31,140 bases of DNA from an uncultured Oscillospiraceae bacterium (GTDB taxonomy: Bacteria > Bacillota > Clostridia > Oscillospirales > Oscillospiraceae): assembly GCA_934589835.1 (NCBI GenBank), contig CAKTOK010000014.1, positions 1-31,140 on the forward strand. Reading direction: 5' to 3'. Every line of letters starts with the position of its first letter. Positions within the stretch are counted from its first letter, which is position 1. Below, one piece after another: positions 9,371 to 15,994 of the stretch. The notes beneath the pieces are model-generated. The model had not been told where the DNA came from. It did not search any database and saw nothing but the letters and a program-made list of their open reading frames with translations. The translations under genes and the position numbers were made by a program.

Positions 9371-9998
9371 GACATTTCGTGTGCCGTTTCAGGCGTCGGA
9401 CAGCGAGTTCGTGGAGAAGCGCTCCCGCTTCATCAGCCACCTGCTGCCGGTGGAGTCGGAGGAGGACGCCCGGGCGTTCATCGCACAGGTGAAGAAGCAG
9501 TACTACGATGCACGGCACAACTGCTGGTGCTACCTTATCGGGGAGAACATCGTCCGGTACAGCGACGACGGGGAGCCGCAGGGTACGGCGGGCCAGCCCA
9601 TGCTCAACGTGTTCCAGCGGGAGGGCGTGACCAATGTGGTGTGCGTGGTGACCCGGTACTTTGGCGGCATCCTGCTGGGCGCCGGAGGACTGACGCGGGC
9701 GTATTCCAAGGGCGCACGGGACGCTCTGTGCGCCGCGGGATACGCGGTGATGGGACAGTGGGCGGTGGTGTCCATCCCCTGCACCTACGCCATGCTGGAG
9801 CGTGTGAAGCTGGAGGTGGCGGCGCAGGACGGCACGGTGGACGACACCGAGTACGGCGCAGATATCCGGCTGACAGTGTCCCTGCCGGCGGAGCGGGTGG
9901 ACGCGTTGCAGGAGCGGCTGACGGAGCTGTCGGCGGGGAGCATCGCCGTGACCGTGGATTCGGAGGAATTTCGCCCCGGCCCGCGGCAGGAGATTTGA
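9363..9998 (+). CDS. yigZ: YigZ/IMPACT family protein
   Basis: The 211-residue product has the UPF0029 (IMPACT/YigZ) N-terminal domain with its hallmarks YYDARHNCWCY (about 47-57) and DDGEPQGTAGQP (about 66-77), plus the C-terminal DUF1949 region. The bacterial proteins are poorly defined; the eukaryotic relative IMPACT modulates the Gcn2 translation-stress kinase. The start is GTG at 9363, supported by AAGGAGGTG just upstream; it overlaps the acetyltransferase stop in GTGGCTGA, the same geometry as at addB-addA. Together with hflX this makes a plausible translation-stress operon, which is my inference. Confidence 0.92.
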   Translation: MAETFRVPFQASDSEFVEKRSRFISHLLPVESEEDARAFIAQVKKQYYDARHNCWCYLIGENIVRYSDDGEPQGTAGQPMLNVFQREGVTNVVCVVTRYFGGILLGAGGLTRAYSKGARDALCAAGYAVMGQWAVVSIPCTYAMLERVKLEVAAQDGTVDDTEYGADIRLTVSLPAERVDALQERLTELSAGSIAVTVDSEEFRPGPRQEI

Positions 9999-10062
9999 GC
10001 ATTCCCCGCAGATTGACAGGACGATGACAGGGGATTTTAACGGAATGTTCACAGGTTATCCC

Positions 10063-10091
10063 TTGTGCGGCGGCGTGAAATCTGCTATACT
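10063..10091 (+). promoter_or_regulatory. Promoter of the DUF1538/P-II-like unit
   Basis: TTGTGC (10063-10068), a 17-base spacer and TATACT (10086-10091). It separates this unit from the hflX operon. Confidence 0.65.
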
Positions 10092-10100
10092 GATACCTGA

Positions 10101-10150
10101 AGATACAAGTGCGTATCTGCCCAAAATTGGACAGATACGCCATTTTTTTC
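10101..10150 (+). promoter_or_regulatory. Attenuator-like leader of the DUF1538 gene
   Basis: A hairpin GCGTATCTG (10111-10119) with CAGATACGC (10132-10140) is followed by CATTTTTTTC, giving a terminator-like structure that lies between the promoter and the start codon. Just upstream, AGATAC (10101-10106) can pair with GTATCT (10113-10118), which would break the terminator stem. Two mutually exclusive structures before a gene are the layout of transcription attenuation. The ligand or factor is unknown, and the structure fits no riboswitch class I recognise. Confidence 0.5.
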
Positions 10151-10167
10151 AGGAAAGGATTGGTAAT

Positions 10168-11742
10168 TTGACGAAAAGAACGGTACAAGAGGAGCAGGCA
10201 CGTCTGCGGAAAAAACGGCAAAAAGCACAGGGCTTTTTCTCTATCTTCAAAAAGCCGATGCACGAGTCTCTGACCTCGGTGCTGCCCATCATACTGATCG
10301 TGCTGGCGCTGGGCTTCACCATCGCGCCGGTACCCAACAACGCTATGATGGCGTTTCTGCTGGGCGGTGTGCTGCTGATCGGCGGCATGGGGCTTTTCAC
10401 ACTGGGATCGGAGATGTCCATGATCCCCTTGGGACAGGCGGTGGGCAGCGAGATCACCCGCTCCAAAAAGGTCTGGATCATTGTGGGCATCAGCTTCCTT
10501 ATCGGTATTATCATCACCGTGGCGGAGCCGGATCTGCAGGTGCTGGCCAATCAGGTACCCGCCATCCAGAATCGCGTCATCATCTGGTCGGTGGCTGTGG
10601 GCGTCGGCGTCTTTCTGGTCATCGCGCTGCTGCGTATCCTGCTGGGCATCCAGCTGCGGTGGCTGCTGATCGGGTTCTATGTACTGGTGTTCGGCCTTGC
10701 TATGTTCGTTTCGCCGGACTTCTGGGCGGTGGCCTTTGACTCCGGCGGCGTTACCACCGGCCCCATGACCGTGCCGTTCATCATGGCGCTGGGCGTGGGC
10801 GTCTGCGCCGTGCGAAGCGATAAAAAAGCCGGGGGCGACAGCTTCGGCCTGGTGGCGCTGTGCTCCATCGGCCCCATCATCACGGTGCTGATCCTGGGAC
10901 TTCTCTACAAGCCGGACGGCAGCGCCTATACCGCCGCCGTCATGCCGGACGCCAAGGACACGGTGGAGATGTTCGACCTGTATCTCAGCGAGATACCCCA
11001 CTACCTGAAGGAGACGGCCGCGGCGCTGCTGCCCATCGGCGCGTTCCTGATTTTGTTCCAGCTGGTGACGCGGCGGCTCAAGCGCAAGGAGATCGTACAC
11101 ATGGTCATCGGCCTTGTGTATGTGTACATAGGACTGACCGTTTTCCTCATGGGCGTGAACGTGGGCTTTATGCCCGTGGGCAGCTTTCTGGGCGGCAGCA
11201 TCGCCAGCCATGAGTACAACTGGATCCTCGTCCCCATCGCCATGGTCATCGGCTACTTCATCGTGCAGGCGGAGCCTGCCGTCCACGTGCTGAACAAGCA
11301 GGTGGAGGAGATCACCGCCGGCGCCATCCCCGCCCACGCCATGAACATGGCGCTGTCCGTCGGCGTGGCGCTGTCGCTGGGGTTGGCCATGATCCGGGTG
11401 CTGACGGGTATCTCCATCATGTGGTTCCTGATCCCCGGCTACGCCATCAGCCTGACGTTGAGCTTTGTGGTGCCGCATATCTTCACCTCTGTGGCCTTCG
11501 ACTCCGGCGGTGTGGCCTCCGGCCCCATGACGGCCACGTTCCTGCTGCCCTTTGCGCTGGGCGCCTGCGACGCCGTGGGCGGCAATCTGGTGACGGATGC
11601 CTTCGGCGTGGTGGCGATGGTGGCCATGACGCCGCTGGTGACCATCCAGCTGCTGGGCGTCAGCTATCAGCGGAAGCTGAACCGCGCCAAGGCGCCGGCA
11701 GCACCGGCGGTGGCGGTGGAACCCATTATCGAGCTGTGCTGA
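10168..11742 (+). CDS. Integral membrane protein with two DUF1538 domains
   Basis: The product is about 524 residues with roughly twelve hydrophobic segments. Two homologous halves are clear, each carrying the DUF1538 signature: FDSGGVTTGPMT near residue 191 and FDSGGVASGPMT near residue 445. The repeated glycine-rich motif within membrane segments suggests a transporter or channel with internal pseudo-symmetry; no substrate is established for the family. I place the start at TTG 10168, preceded by AGGAAAGGA; the frame continues upstream through the leader hairpin, and the next ATG at 10258 would remove a charged N-terminal segment. The next gene, 13 bases downstream, encodes a P-II-like protein, which points to regulation by nitrogen or energy status. 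Confidence 0.88.
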   Translation: MTKRTVQEEQARLRKKRQKAQGFFSIFKKPMHESLTSVLPIILIVLALGFTIAPVPNNAMMAFLLGGVLLIGGMGLFTLGSEMSMIPLGQAVGSEITRSKKVWIIVGISFLIGIIITVAEPDLQVLANQVPAIQNRVIIWSVAVGVGVFLVIALLRILLGIQLRWLLIGFYVLVFGLAMFVSPDFWAVAFDSGGVTTGPMTVPFIMALGVGVCAVRSDKKAGGDSFGLVALCSIGPIITVLILGLLYKPDGSAYTAAVMPDAKDTVEMFDLYLSEIPHYLKETAAALLPIGAFLILFQLVTRRLKRKEIVHMVIGLVYVYIGLTVFLMGVNVGFMPVGSFLGGSIASHEYNWILVPIAMVIGYFIVQAEPAVHVLNKQVEEITAGAIPAHAMNMALSVGVALSLGLAMIRVLTGISIMWFLIPGYAISLTLSFVVPHIFTSVAFDSGGVASGPMTATFLLPFALGACDAVGGNLVTDAFGVVAMVAMTPLVTIQLLGVSYQRKLNRAKAPAAPAVAVEPIIELC

Positions 11743-11755
11743 CGGAGGTGACAGG

Positions 11756-12454
11756 ATGAGCAGCAGATTGTATTACATCATCACCATCACCAACCGCGTG
11801 ATGGGCAGCAAGCATTTTCTCGACTTTTATCGGGCGTTCGGCGCACCGGTGGTGTTCTCTGCGCTGGGGCGCGGCACCGCCAGCGATGATGTCCTCAGCT
11901 ATCTGGGACTGGAGGCTACGGAGAAGTCCGTGCTGTTCTCGGTGGTGACGCCGCAGGTGAAGGACGTGCTCATGCGGGAGCTGGTGGACACCATGCACAT
12001 CGACCGGCCGGGCAGCGGCATCGCCGTATGCCTGCACCTGAGCAGCGTGGGCGGACGGTCCGCCATGAACTATCTGATCTCCGGCGGCGCAGACGCAGAG
12101 CCGGAGCTCACCGTGAAGGAGGAGGAACTGATGAACAATTCCGGATATGAGCTGGTGGTCGCCATCGCCAACGGCGGCTATTCCGATATGGTGATGGAGG
12201 CGGCGTCCGCCGCCGGCGCACAGGGCGGCACGGTGCTGCATACCCGCGCCACTGACGCGGCCAATGCCGGTAAGTTTTTCGGCATGGCCATCACGGAGGA
12301 GCGGGAGATGATCCTGCTGGTGACACCGGCGGAGAAGCGGGCGGCTATCATGCAGGCCATCATGGAGAAGGCAGGAGCTCAGTCCGAAGCCCAGTCCGTG
12401 GTGTTCTCCGTGGCGCTGGACGACGTAGCAGGTCTGTACAGCGTGGAAAGCTGA
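11756..12454 (+). CDS. Tandem P-II-like regulatory protein
   Basis: The 232-residue product resembles two GlnB/P-II-like ferredoxin folds in a row. The first half (about 1-115) begins LYYIITITNR and contains GRGTASDDVLSYLG. The second half (from about 128) begins YELVVAIANGGYSD and contains GGTVLHTRAT, FFGMAITEE and the typical P-II ending FSVALDDVAGL. P-II proteins bind ATP, ADP or 2-oxoglutarate and often gate a membrane transporter; AmtB-GlnK is the classic pair. Here the likely partner is the DUF1538 membrane protein just upstream, with which it shares a transcript. The ribosome site GGAGGTG lies 5 bases before the ATG. Effector binding cannot be judged from sequence. Confidence 0.85.
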   Translation: MSSRLYYIITITNRVMGSKHFLDFYRAFGAPVVFSALGRGTASDDVLSYLGLEATEKSVLFSVVTPQVKDVLMRELVDTMHIDRPGSGIAVCLHLSSVGGRSAMNYLISGGADAEPELTVKEEELMNNSGYELVVAIANGGYSDMVMEAASAAGAQGGTVLHTRATDAANAGKFFGMAITEEREMILLVTPAEKRAAIMQAIMEKAGAQSEAQSVVFSVALDDVAGLYSVES

Positions 12455-12462
12455 CGCAGAAG

Positions 12463-12496
12463 GCGCCCTGCGGCCACGCGGCCGCAGGGCGCTTTG
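12463..12496 (+). terminator. Terminator after the P-II-like gene
   Basis: A perfect 13-bp GC-rich stem (12463-12475 with 12480-12492) with an ACGC loop is followed by a short TTTGAT. The T-tract is weak. Confidence 0.7.
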
Positions 12497-12569
12497 ATCG
12501 GCGCGTACAGGCAGAGGAGAGGGACCGTGCACCGGCCGCGAAAAAAAGTAAAAATTTGAAAAAATTCTC

Positions 12570-12598
12570 TTGCTTTTTTAGGTGTGCTGTGCTATTAT
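12570..12598 (+). promoter_or_regulatory. Promoter of tRNA-Arg
   Basis: TTGCTT (12570-12575), a 17-base spacer and TATTAT (12593-12598), 23 bases before the tRNA. Confidence 0.8.
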
Positions 12599-12620
12599 TA
12601 TCAAGCTGTCGATGAGACAC

Positions 12621-12697
12621 GCGCCGTTAGCTCAGCTGGATAGAGCGTCTGGCTACGGACCAGAAGGCCGGGGGTTCGAATCCCTCACGGCGTGCCA
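12621..12697 (+). tRNA. tRNA-Arg (anticodon ACG)
   Basis: The 77-base gene folds as a complete cloverleaf: acceptor GCGCCGT with ACGGCGT (first pair G-U), D arm GCTCAGCTGGATAGAGC, anticodon stem TCTGG/CCAGA around loop CTACGGA (anticodon ACG), T arm with GGTTCGAATCC, and an encoded CCA at 12695-12697. ACG is normally edited to ICG and reads CGU, CGC and CGA. Its 3' part is the left copy of a 45-bp direct repeat marking an integration site. Confidence 0.97.
12653..12697 (+). repeat. Left attachment-site repeat (3' part of tRNA-Arg)
   Basis: These 45 bases, from the anticodon loop to the CCA, recur without a mismatch at 15010-15054. Integrases that target tRNA genes commonly duplicate the 3' half and leave a functional tRNA, which is what is seen here. 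Confidence 0.85.
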
Positions 12698-12737
12698 CCC
12701 CGAAACCGTTGCACTGCAACGGCTTCGGGGTTTTCTT
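12698..12737 (+). terminator. Terminator directly after tRNA-Arg
   Basis: CCCCGAA (from 12698) pairs with TTCGGGG (to 12730), extended by CCGTTGCA with TGCAACGG past one mismatch, and is followed by TTTTCTT. It lies inside the left end of the integrated remnant. Confidence 0.88.
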
Positions 12738-13640
12738 ATGCCTTTTGGGGGGGGCGGGGAAAGAACGCCGATGTCTTTCAAATGTCTTTCAGACAGCTTG
12801 CGAGTTTGTCGGCCATTCCTTTGTGCTCCCTCAAGTGGAGGGCCTTATCTTTGCCTATTGCGGCGCAATTCTTGCGCTGCCGGAGGGGACGCTTCTTTGG
12901 TTTCAGCGGTGCGATTTTTGAACGGATGAAAAGCCATTTTTATTGACTACAGCGGCGCAAAATATGTACGATCTGCGCTGAAAATCGCCGCTGCATAAAA
13001 AGCACTTTTTTGAGTGGTTGAAAACGGTGGATTCATCAACCGCCTGCGGAACGTTCACCTTGAAAAGTCTGCTGTTGCTGGGGCCTGATGCCCCTCATGT
13101 TCACCTATGACTGCGAAAACGCCTCTCAAGGTGCACCTTAGACTGCGGTTTCAAAACCCCGGAAAGCCCCGCACTGCGGAGCTTTGTGGGCGGGCTGCGG
13201 GTGCTTGCGACTGCGGTCCTTTATCTTGTGCTTTTATCGAACGACCTTCGCTACTCGAAAAACCTCCCTGTAAAGTTCGGTTTTTCGCCAATAGATACTC
13301 CCGCAAATATCGCCAAAAAGTTACCGTCACAACGCTGTTCCAAACCATTTTTCATCCCGATTTTCAACTTCTCTCACAAATAGCCCACGTTCGCTTTCGT
13401 GGGCGAAAGCGGGTACACACGCCACCCCAGCCCTGAACCGCGCACACAGCGGCTTACACGGCGAAACAGGTGGCGTTTTGGGTGGGGGTGGTATCACTAC
13501 CCTCGGAGCGCTTTACGTGCTGCTGAAACGCCGGACGGCCGCTTGTCAAAGCGGCTAACTTGCCGTTTTCTGAGGTCGGGTGAGCAGCGTTCCTTGCGCA
13601 GTGCCTATTTTTTTCGAATATACAGAATTTTCTGTCGGCA
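12738..13640. other. Non-coding or decayed segment inside the tRNA-Arg island
   Basis: About 0.9 kb in which no frame on either strand has a ribosome site, sensible length and recognisable protein motif. It is less GC-rich than its surroundings. It contains an 8-G run (12747-12754), two adjacent 11-base repeats ending in ATGTCTTTCA (12770-12791), and overlapping, mutually exclusive hairpins at 13384-13411 (CCCACG with CGTGGG, or CGCTTTCG with CGAAAGCG). It probably represents the debris of deleted mobile-element genes or a conserved intergenic block of such an element; I cannot assign it to a family. Confidence 0.55.
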
Positions 13641-13647
13641 GTTCCAG

Positions 13648-13676
13648 TTGCAAACACTTTTGCGCTATGGTACAAT
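13648..13676 (+). promoter_or_regulatory. Promoter of the island lipoprotein gene
   Basis: TTGCAA (13648-13653), a 17-base spacer and TACAAT (13671-13676). The predicted leader of about 105 bases contains a small GGGGC/GCCCC hairpin near 13755-13767. Confidence 0.7.
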
Positions 13677-13789
13677 AAATCCAAGGAATTGGAAGAATTT
13701 CAGAACAATTATGCCGTTAAATTCCCGTTTGCAATTGCAAGTTCCTCACCGGGGCCACGCCCCGAACAACAGAAAGGAAGTGCTATCCC

Positions 13790-14830
13790 ATGAAGAAACT
13801 CATCTCTTTGGCTCTGGCGGTCCTCCTGCTGCTGAACCTTGCCGCCTGCGGGGATGGTCCCGCCCCCAGTTCCTCCGGGTCCTCCGGCGATGTCTCCTCT
13901 TCCGCCGGGTCTTCTCAGACGGACGTCCTCAGCCCCGTCACCACGGAGGCGGAAGTTCGGGCTCTCTATGGGGACGACGCAAGCCTTATCACCTCCATCG
14001 AGGCGTACCAGGGAGATTTCCTGGTGAAACTGGGAACGGACGAGGACTGCCCCAGCTTGGACTGGGTCTACGGCCAGAGCGGCATCCGCCGTCGGATGCT
14101 GTGGCTGGATACGCCCCTGCTTCGGTGCGAGATCGAGTCCCAGGCATCCGTCCGGGTGGTCACTGGCGGGCCTAACATCTATAACGGCGTCCCCGGTTTT
14201 CCACGCGTGGAGTTGGCCACACTGAGCCTTCTCTACGATGAGCAGGGCCGCGACCGAGGCTATGATCCCTATGTTTCTCCCGGCATTGGTAGCTCTGAAA
14301 TCTACTGGGCCGGGGCCGGGGAGAGCTATCCCATGGGCATGCAGGGCCGCCGGGAGGCCATCCGCTCCGCCCAGGTCGATGCAGGCGGCCTCACTGTGGC
14401 CTTCGCGCCCCTGGCGGACGGCAGCGACTTCGTGGCCGCCTACTGCGAGATCCCCTATACCGAGGTGGCTCTCTCGGAGGACGGTATGACCCTCACCGTC
14501 ACCATGCACGACACCTTCCTCAGCAGCGGCACCCTCTCCAAGGATGTAGACCTGGACTTTTTGAAGGAGTATGGCTCCCTCTACCCAGAGAGCTTCCCCG
14601 CCGGGGAGCTGGCGGGAAGCTGCACCCTCATCGAGAATGCGGATCTGCGTCAGGATGGGAACAACGCCGTGCTGACCGTCACTCTGGCTGACGGCCCCAT
14701 CCACGGCAGGAACTTCGGTGACGGTTATTACCGCTTCACCGCTGAGACCGGCTATACCGGCATCGCTGACATCGGTCCCTACCTTCGAGTAACCCTCAAC
14801 GCCACCAACGAGCTCTTTGCAGGCAACTGA
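13790..14830 (+). CDS. Putative secreted lipoprotein of unknown function
   Basis: The 346-residue product begins with a signal peptide (MKKLI, a Leu/Ala-rich core) ending in the lipobox LAAC, with Cys20 as the predicted lipidated residue. A Ser/Gly/Pro-rich linker follows at about 25-47, then a globular domain of about 300 residues rich in short beta-strand-like stretches. It would be tethered to the outer face of the membrane. I do not recognise the domain. The ATG is preceded by GAAAGGAAG. It is the only credible gene in the tRNA-Arg island, has its own promoter, and differs in codon choice from the surrounding chromosome. The first part of the C-terminal flank (14831-14960) holds no gene. 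Confidence 0.85.
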   Translation: MKKLISLALAVLLLLNLAACGDGPAPSSSGSSGDVSSSAGSSQTDVLSPVTTEAEVRALYGDDASLITSIEAYQGDFLVKLGTDEDCPSLDWVYGQSGIRRRMLWLDTPLLRCEIESQASVRVVTGGPNIYNGVPGFPRVELATLSLLYDEQGRDRGYDPYVSPGIGSSEIYWAGAGESYPMGMQGRREAIRSAQVDAGGLTVAFAPLADGSDFVAAYCEIPYTEVALSEDGMTLTVTMHDTFLSSGTLSKDVDLDFLKEYGSLYPESFPAGELAGSCTLIENADLRQDGNNAVLTVTLADGPIHGRNFGDGYYRFTAETGYTGIADIGPYLRVTLNATNELFAGN

Positions 14831-14962
14831 GCAGTCCATACAAGCCGTGGACAGCGTGGGTACGGGCGCACCGTGTTTGACCCAGTTTTGACCCAGAATC
14901 CGAAAAAAGCGGACAGGGCTGGACGGAAGCAATGGAAAATCCTCCGAGCGGGCGGCGGTAAA

Positions 14963-15001
14963 AAGCACAAATTGGAGCCGTTTCGGCTCCAATTTGTGCT
15001 T
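14963..15001. terminator. Perfect 18-bp hairpin next to the right attachment repeat
   Basis: Arms 14963-14980 and 14984-15001 are perfectly complementary around a TTT loop. The stem ends in AAGC/GCTT, and A-runs precede it, so it might stop transcription in either direction. It lies only 8 bases inside the right 45-bp repeat, so a role as an element-end structure is also possible. Confidence 0.6.
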
Positions 15002-15009
15002 GATACAAC

Positions 15010-15054
15010 CTACGGACCAGAAGGCCGGGGGTTCGAATCCCTCACGGCGTGCCA
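15010..15054 (+). repeat. Right attachment-site repeat (partial tRNA-Arg copy)
   Basis: Exact copy of the 45 bases at 12653-12697, including the anticodon loop part, T arm, 3' acceptor strand and CCA. The 5' half of a tRNA is missing before it, so no functional tRNA is encoded here. Confidence 0.9.
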
Positions 15055-15062
15055 TTCGGCAG

Positions 15063-15099
15063 AAAACCCGCAACCCCTTGTGGTTGCGGGTTTTCCTTT
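15063..15099. terminator. Terminator beyond the right attachment repeat
   Basis: A perfect 13-bp stem (15063-15075 with 15082-15094) is followed by TTTTCCTTTATTT. It is probably the native terminator of tRNA-Arg, displaced by the insertion. Confidence 0.85.
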
Positions 15100-15154
15100 A
15101 TTTGCAAGGGTTTCTGGCTTTTTTGCGTTGGAAATATTTGTCTCACTTCAGATA

Positions 15155-15231
15155 TATAATGGGCGTTTCGGGCACACGTAGCCTGCGCTTTTATACACGG
15201 ATTTACACACAAAATTGTGAGAGCGCAGGCT
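15155..15231 (+). promoter_or_regulatory. Possible structured transcript upstream of the DivIVA-like gene
   Basis: A TATAAT box at 15155-15160 precedes a long inverted repeat: AGCCTGCGCT (15180-15189) with AGCGCAGGCT (15222-15231), enclosing an inner CACAA/TTGTG hairpin (15208-15219), then a T-rich tail. No good -35 box stands at the usual distance; TTGTCT at 15138 leaves only 11 bases. It could be a small RNA or a terminator for leftward or rightward transcription. Confidence 0.3.
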
Positions 15232-15274
15232 GCTTTGGCTTTTGTTTTGCACTGGCTGGCGTTCCGGATGCCTC

Positions 15275-15303
15275 TTGTCAAGCGGCGGCGCTTGTGGTAT
15301 GAT
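15275..15303 (+). promoter_or_regulatory. Promoter of the DivIVA-like gene
   Basis: TTGTCA (15275-15280), a 17-base spacer and TATGAT (15298-15303), 33 bases before the start codon. Confidence 0.8.
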
Positions 15304-15336
15304 GAGTTTAAAATCGTGACAGAGAGGGTCGGGGAC

Positions 15337-15918
15337 ATGGAAACCAGCTTCAAAACGTGTGTATTCGGAGGATTTGATCGGGGAGACGTGATCTCCTTCA
15401 TCGAAAAAACAGCGGCGGAGACGCAGGAAAAGCTGGGCGTCCTGACGGCGGACAACCAGCGGCTCCGCGAGGCACAGCAGGCTGCGGACGCGGAAAATCA
15501 GGCGCTGCGGGCCCGCAACGAGGAGCTGATCGCCCAACTGGACGACGAGGCTGCCCTGCGCCGTCAGGTGCGGGAGCTGCAGGCGGAGGCGGAGGCGCTG
15601 CGCCGTGAGAACGATGCCCTGCGGGAGCCTGCCGCGCAGTACCAGTCGCTGAAGGACCACATTGCGGACATCGAGATCAGCGCCCACCGCCGCACCGAGG
15701 AGTTCCGCGCCAAGGCGGTGGAGACGCTGCGGCAGCTGATCGGCCAGCAGCGCCAGTGGTGCGCCGAGCAGCGCGGCGCGTATGAACGCATGACGGAGGG
15801 TGTTTTGCAGCAGCTGCACCGTGCGGAGCACCTTGTGGAGGCGTGTGATCTCGGACACTTTGACGAGTTTGAGGAGTCCCTCCGGCGGCTGGAGGATACC
15901 ATTGACCAGTCGGAATAA
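15337..15918 (+). CDS. DivIVA-like coiled-coil protein
   Basis: The 193-residue product opens with FKTCVFGGFDRGDVISFIEK, which resembles the membrane-binding N-terminal segment of DivIVA/GpsB proteins. It continues as a long charged heptad-like coiled coil (about 30-135) rich in Leu, Glu, Gln and Arg. A second helical region with WCAEQRGAYERM follows. Family members gather at the division septum or poles and organise cell-wall or chromosome factors; the exact role here is unknown. I chose the ATG at 15337, 33 bases after a consensus promoter; the frame is open further upstream, but an earlier start would lie before that promoter. It is likely monocistronic, being followed by a strong terminator. 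Confidence 0.8.
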   Translation: METSFKTCVFGGFDRGDVISFIEKTAAETQEKLGVLTADNQRLREAQQAADAENQALRARNEELIAQLDDEAALRRQVRELQAEAEALRRENDALREPAAQYQSLKDHIADIEISAHRRTEEFRAKAVETLRQLIGQQRQWCAEQRGAYERMTEGVLQQLHRAEHLVEACDLGHFDEFEESLRRLEDTIDQSE

Positions 15919-15940
15919 GCAGCGGTTCAAGGGAACAGAG

Positions 15941-15976
15941 AACGCCCCGCGCCAGAAATGGCGCGGGGCGTTTTGA
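15941..15976. terminator. Bidirectional terminator between the DivIVA-like gene and asnA
   Basis: A perfect 13-bp stem (15941-15953 with 15960-15972) is followed by TT on the plus strand as part of GTTTTG. It serves the two converging genes. Confidence 0.82.
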
Positions 15977-15994
15977 TGCACACGGACGCGGCGC

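Larger units (their letters stand above)
12653..15054 (+). mobile_element. Remnant of a tRNA-Arg-integrated element
   Basis: The segment is bounded by perfect 45-bp direct repeats of the tRNA-Arg 3' end. Each repeat is followed directly by its own transcription terminator, one presumably brought in by the element and one native. Inside are about 0.9 kb without a credible gene and one lipoprotein gene; no integrase, excisionase, replication or conjugation gene can be read. The lipoprotein gene uses many CTC and GTC codons, whereas its neighbours favour CTG and GTG, which fits foreign origin. I infer a genomic island reduced by deletion. A tandem tRNA duplication followed by decay is less likely, because only the 3' half is present at the right. 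Confidence 0.75.

Noticed and set aside
12582..12929. A 115-codon plus-strand frame with APLAQLDRASG and EGRGFESLTACH
   Set aside because: These strings are the translation of tRNA-Arg itself, and the frame then runs through its terminator. It is not a gene.
12698..15009. A hidden integrase or relaxase gene in the island
   Set aside because: No frame on either strand shows the Arg-His-Arg-Tyr layout of tyrosine recombinases, a serine recombinase start, or relaxase histidines. Only short shadows are open.
13709..15073. A 454-codon minus-strand frame containing REGFEPPAFWS near its N-terminus
   Set aside because: That string is what the antisense of a tRNA 3' half translates to; it appears in many databases as a false protein. 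The rest is the antisense of the lipoprotein gene.
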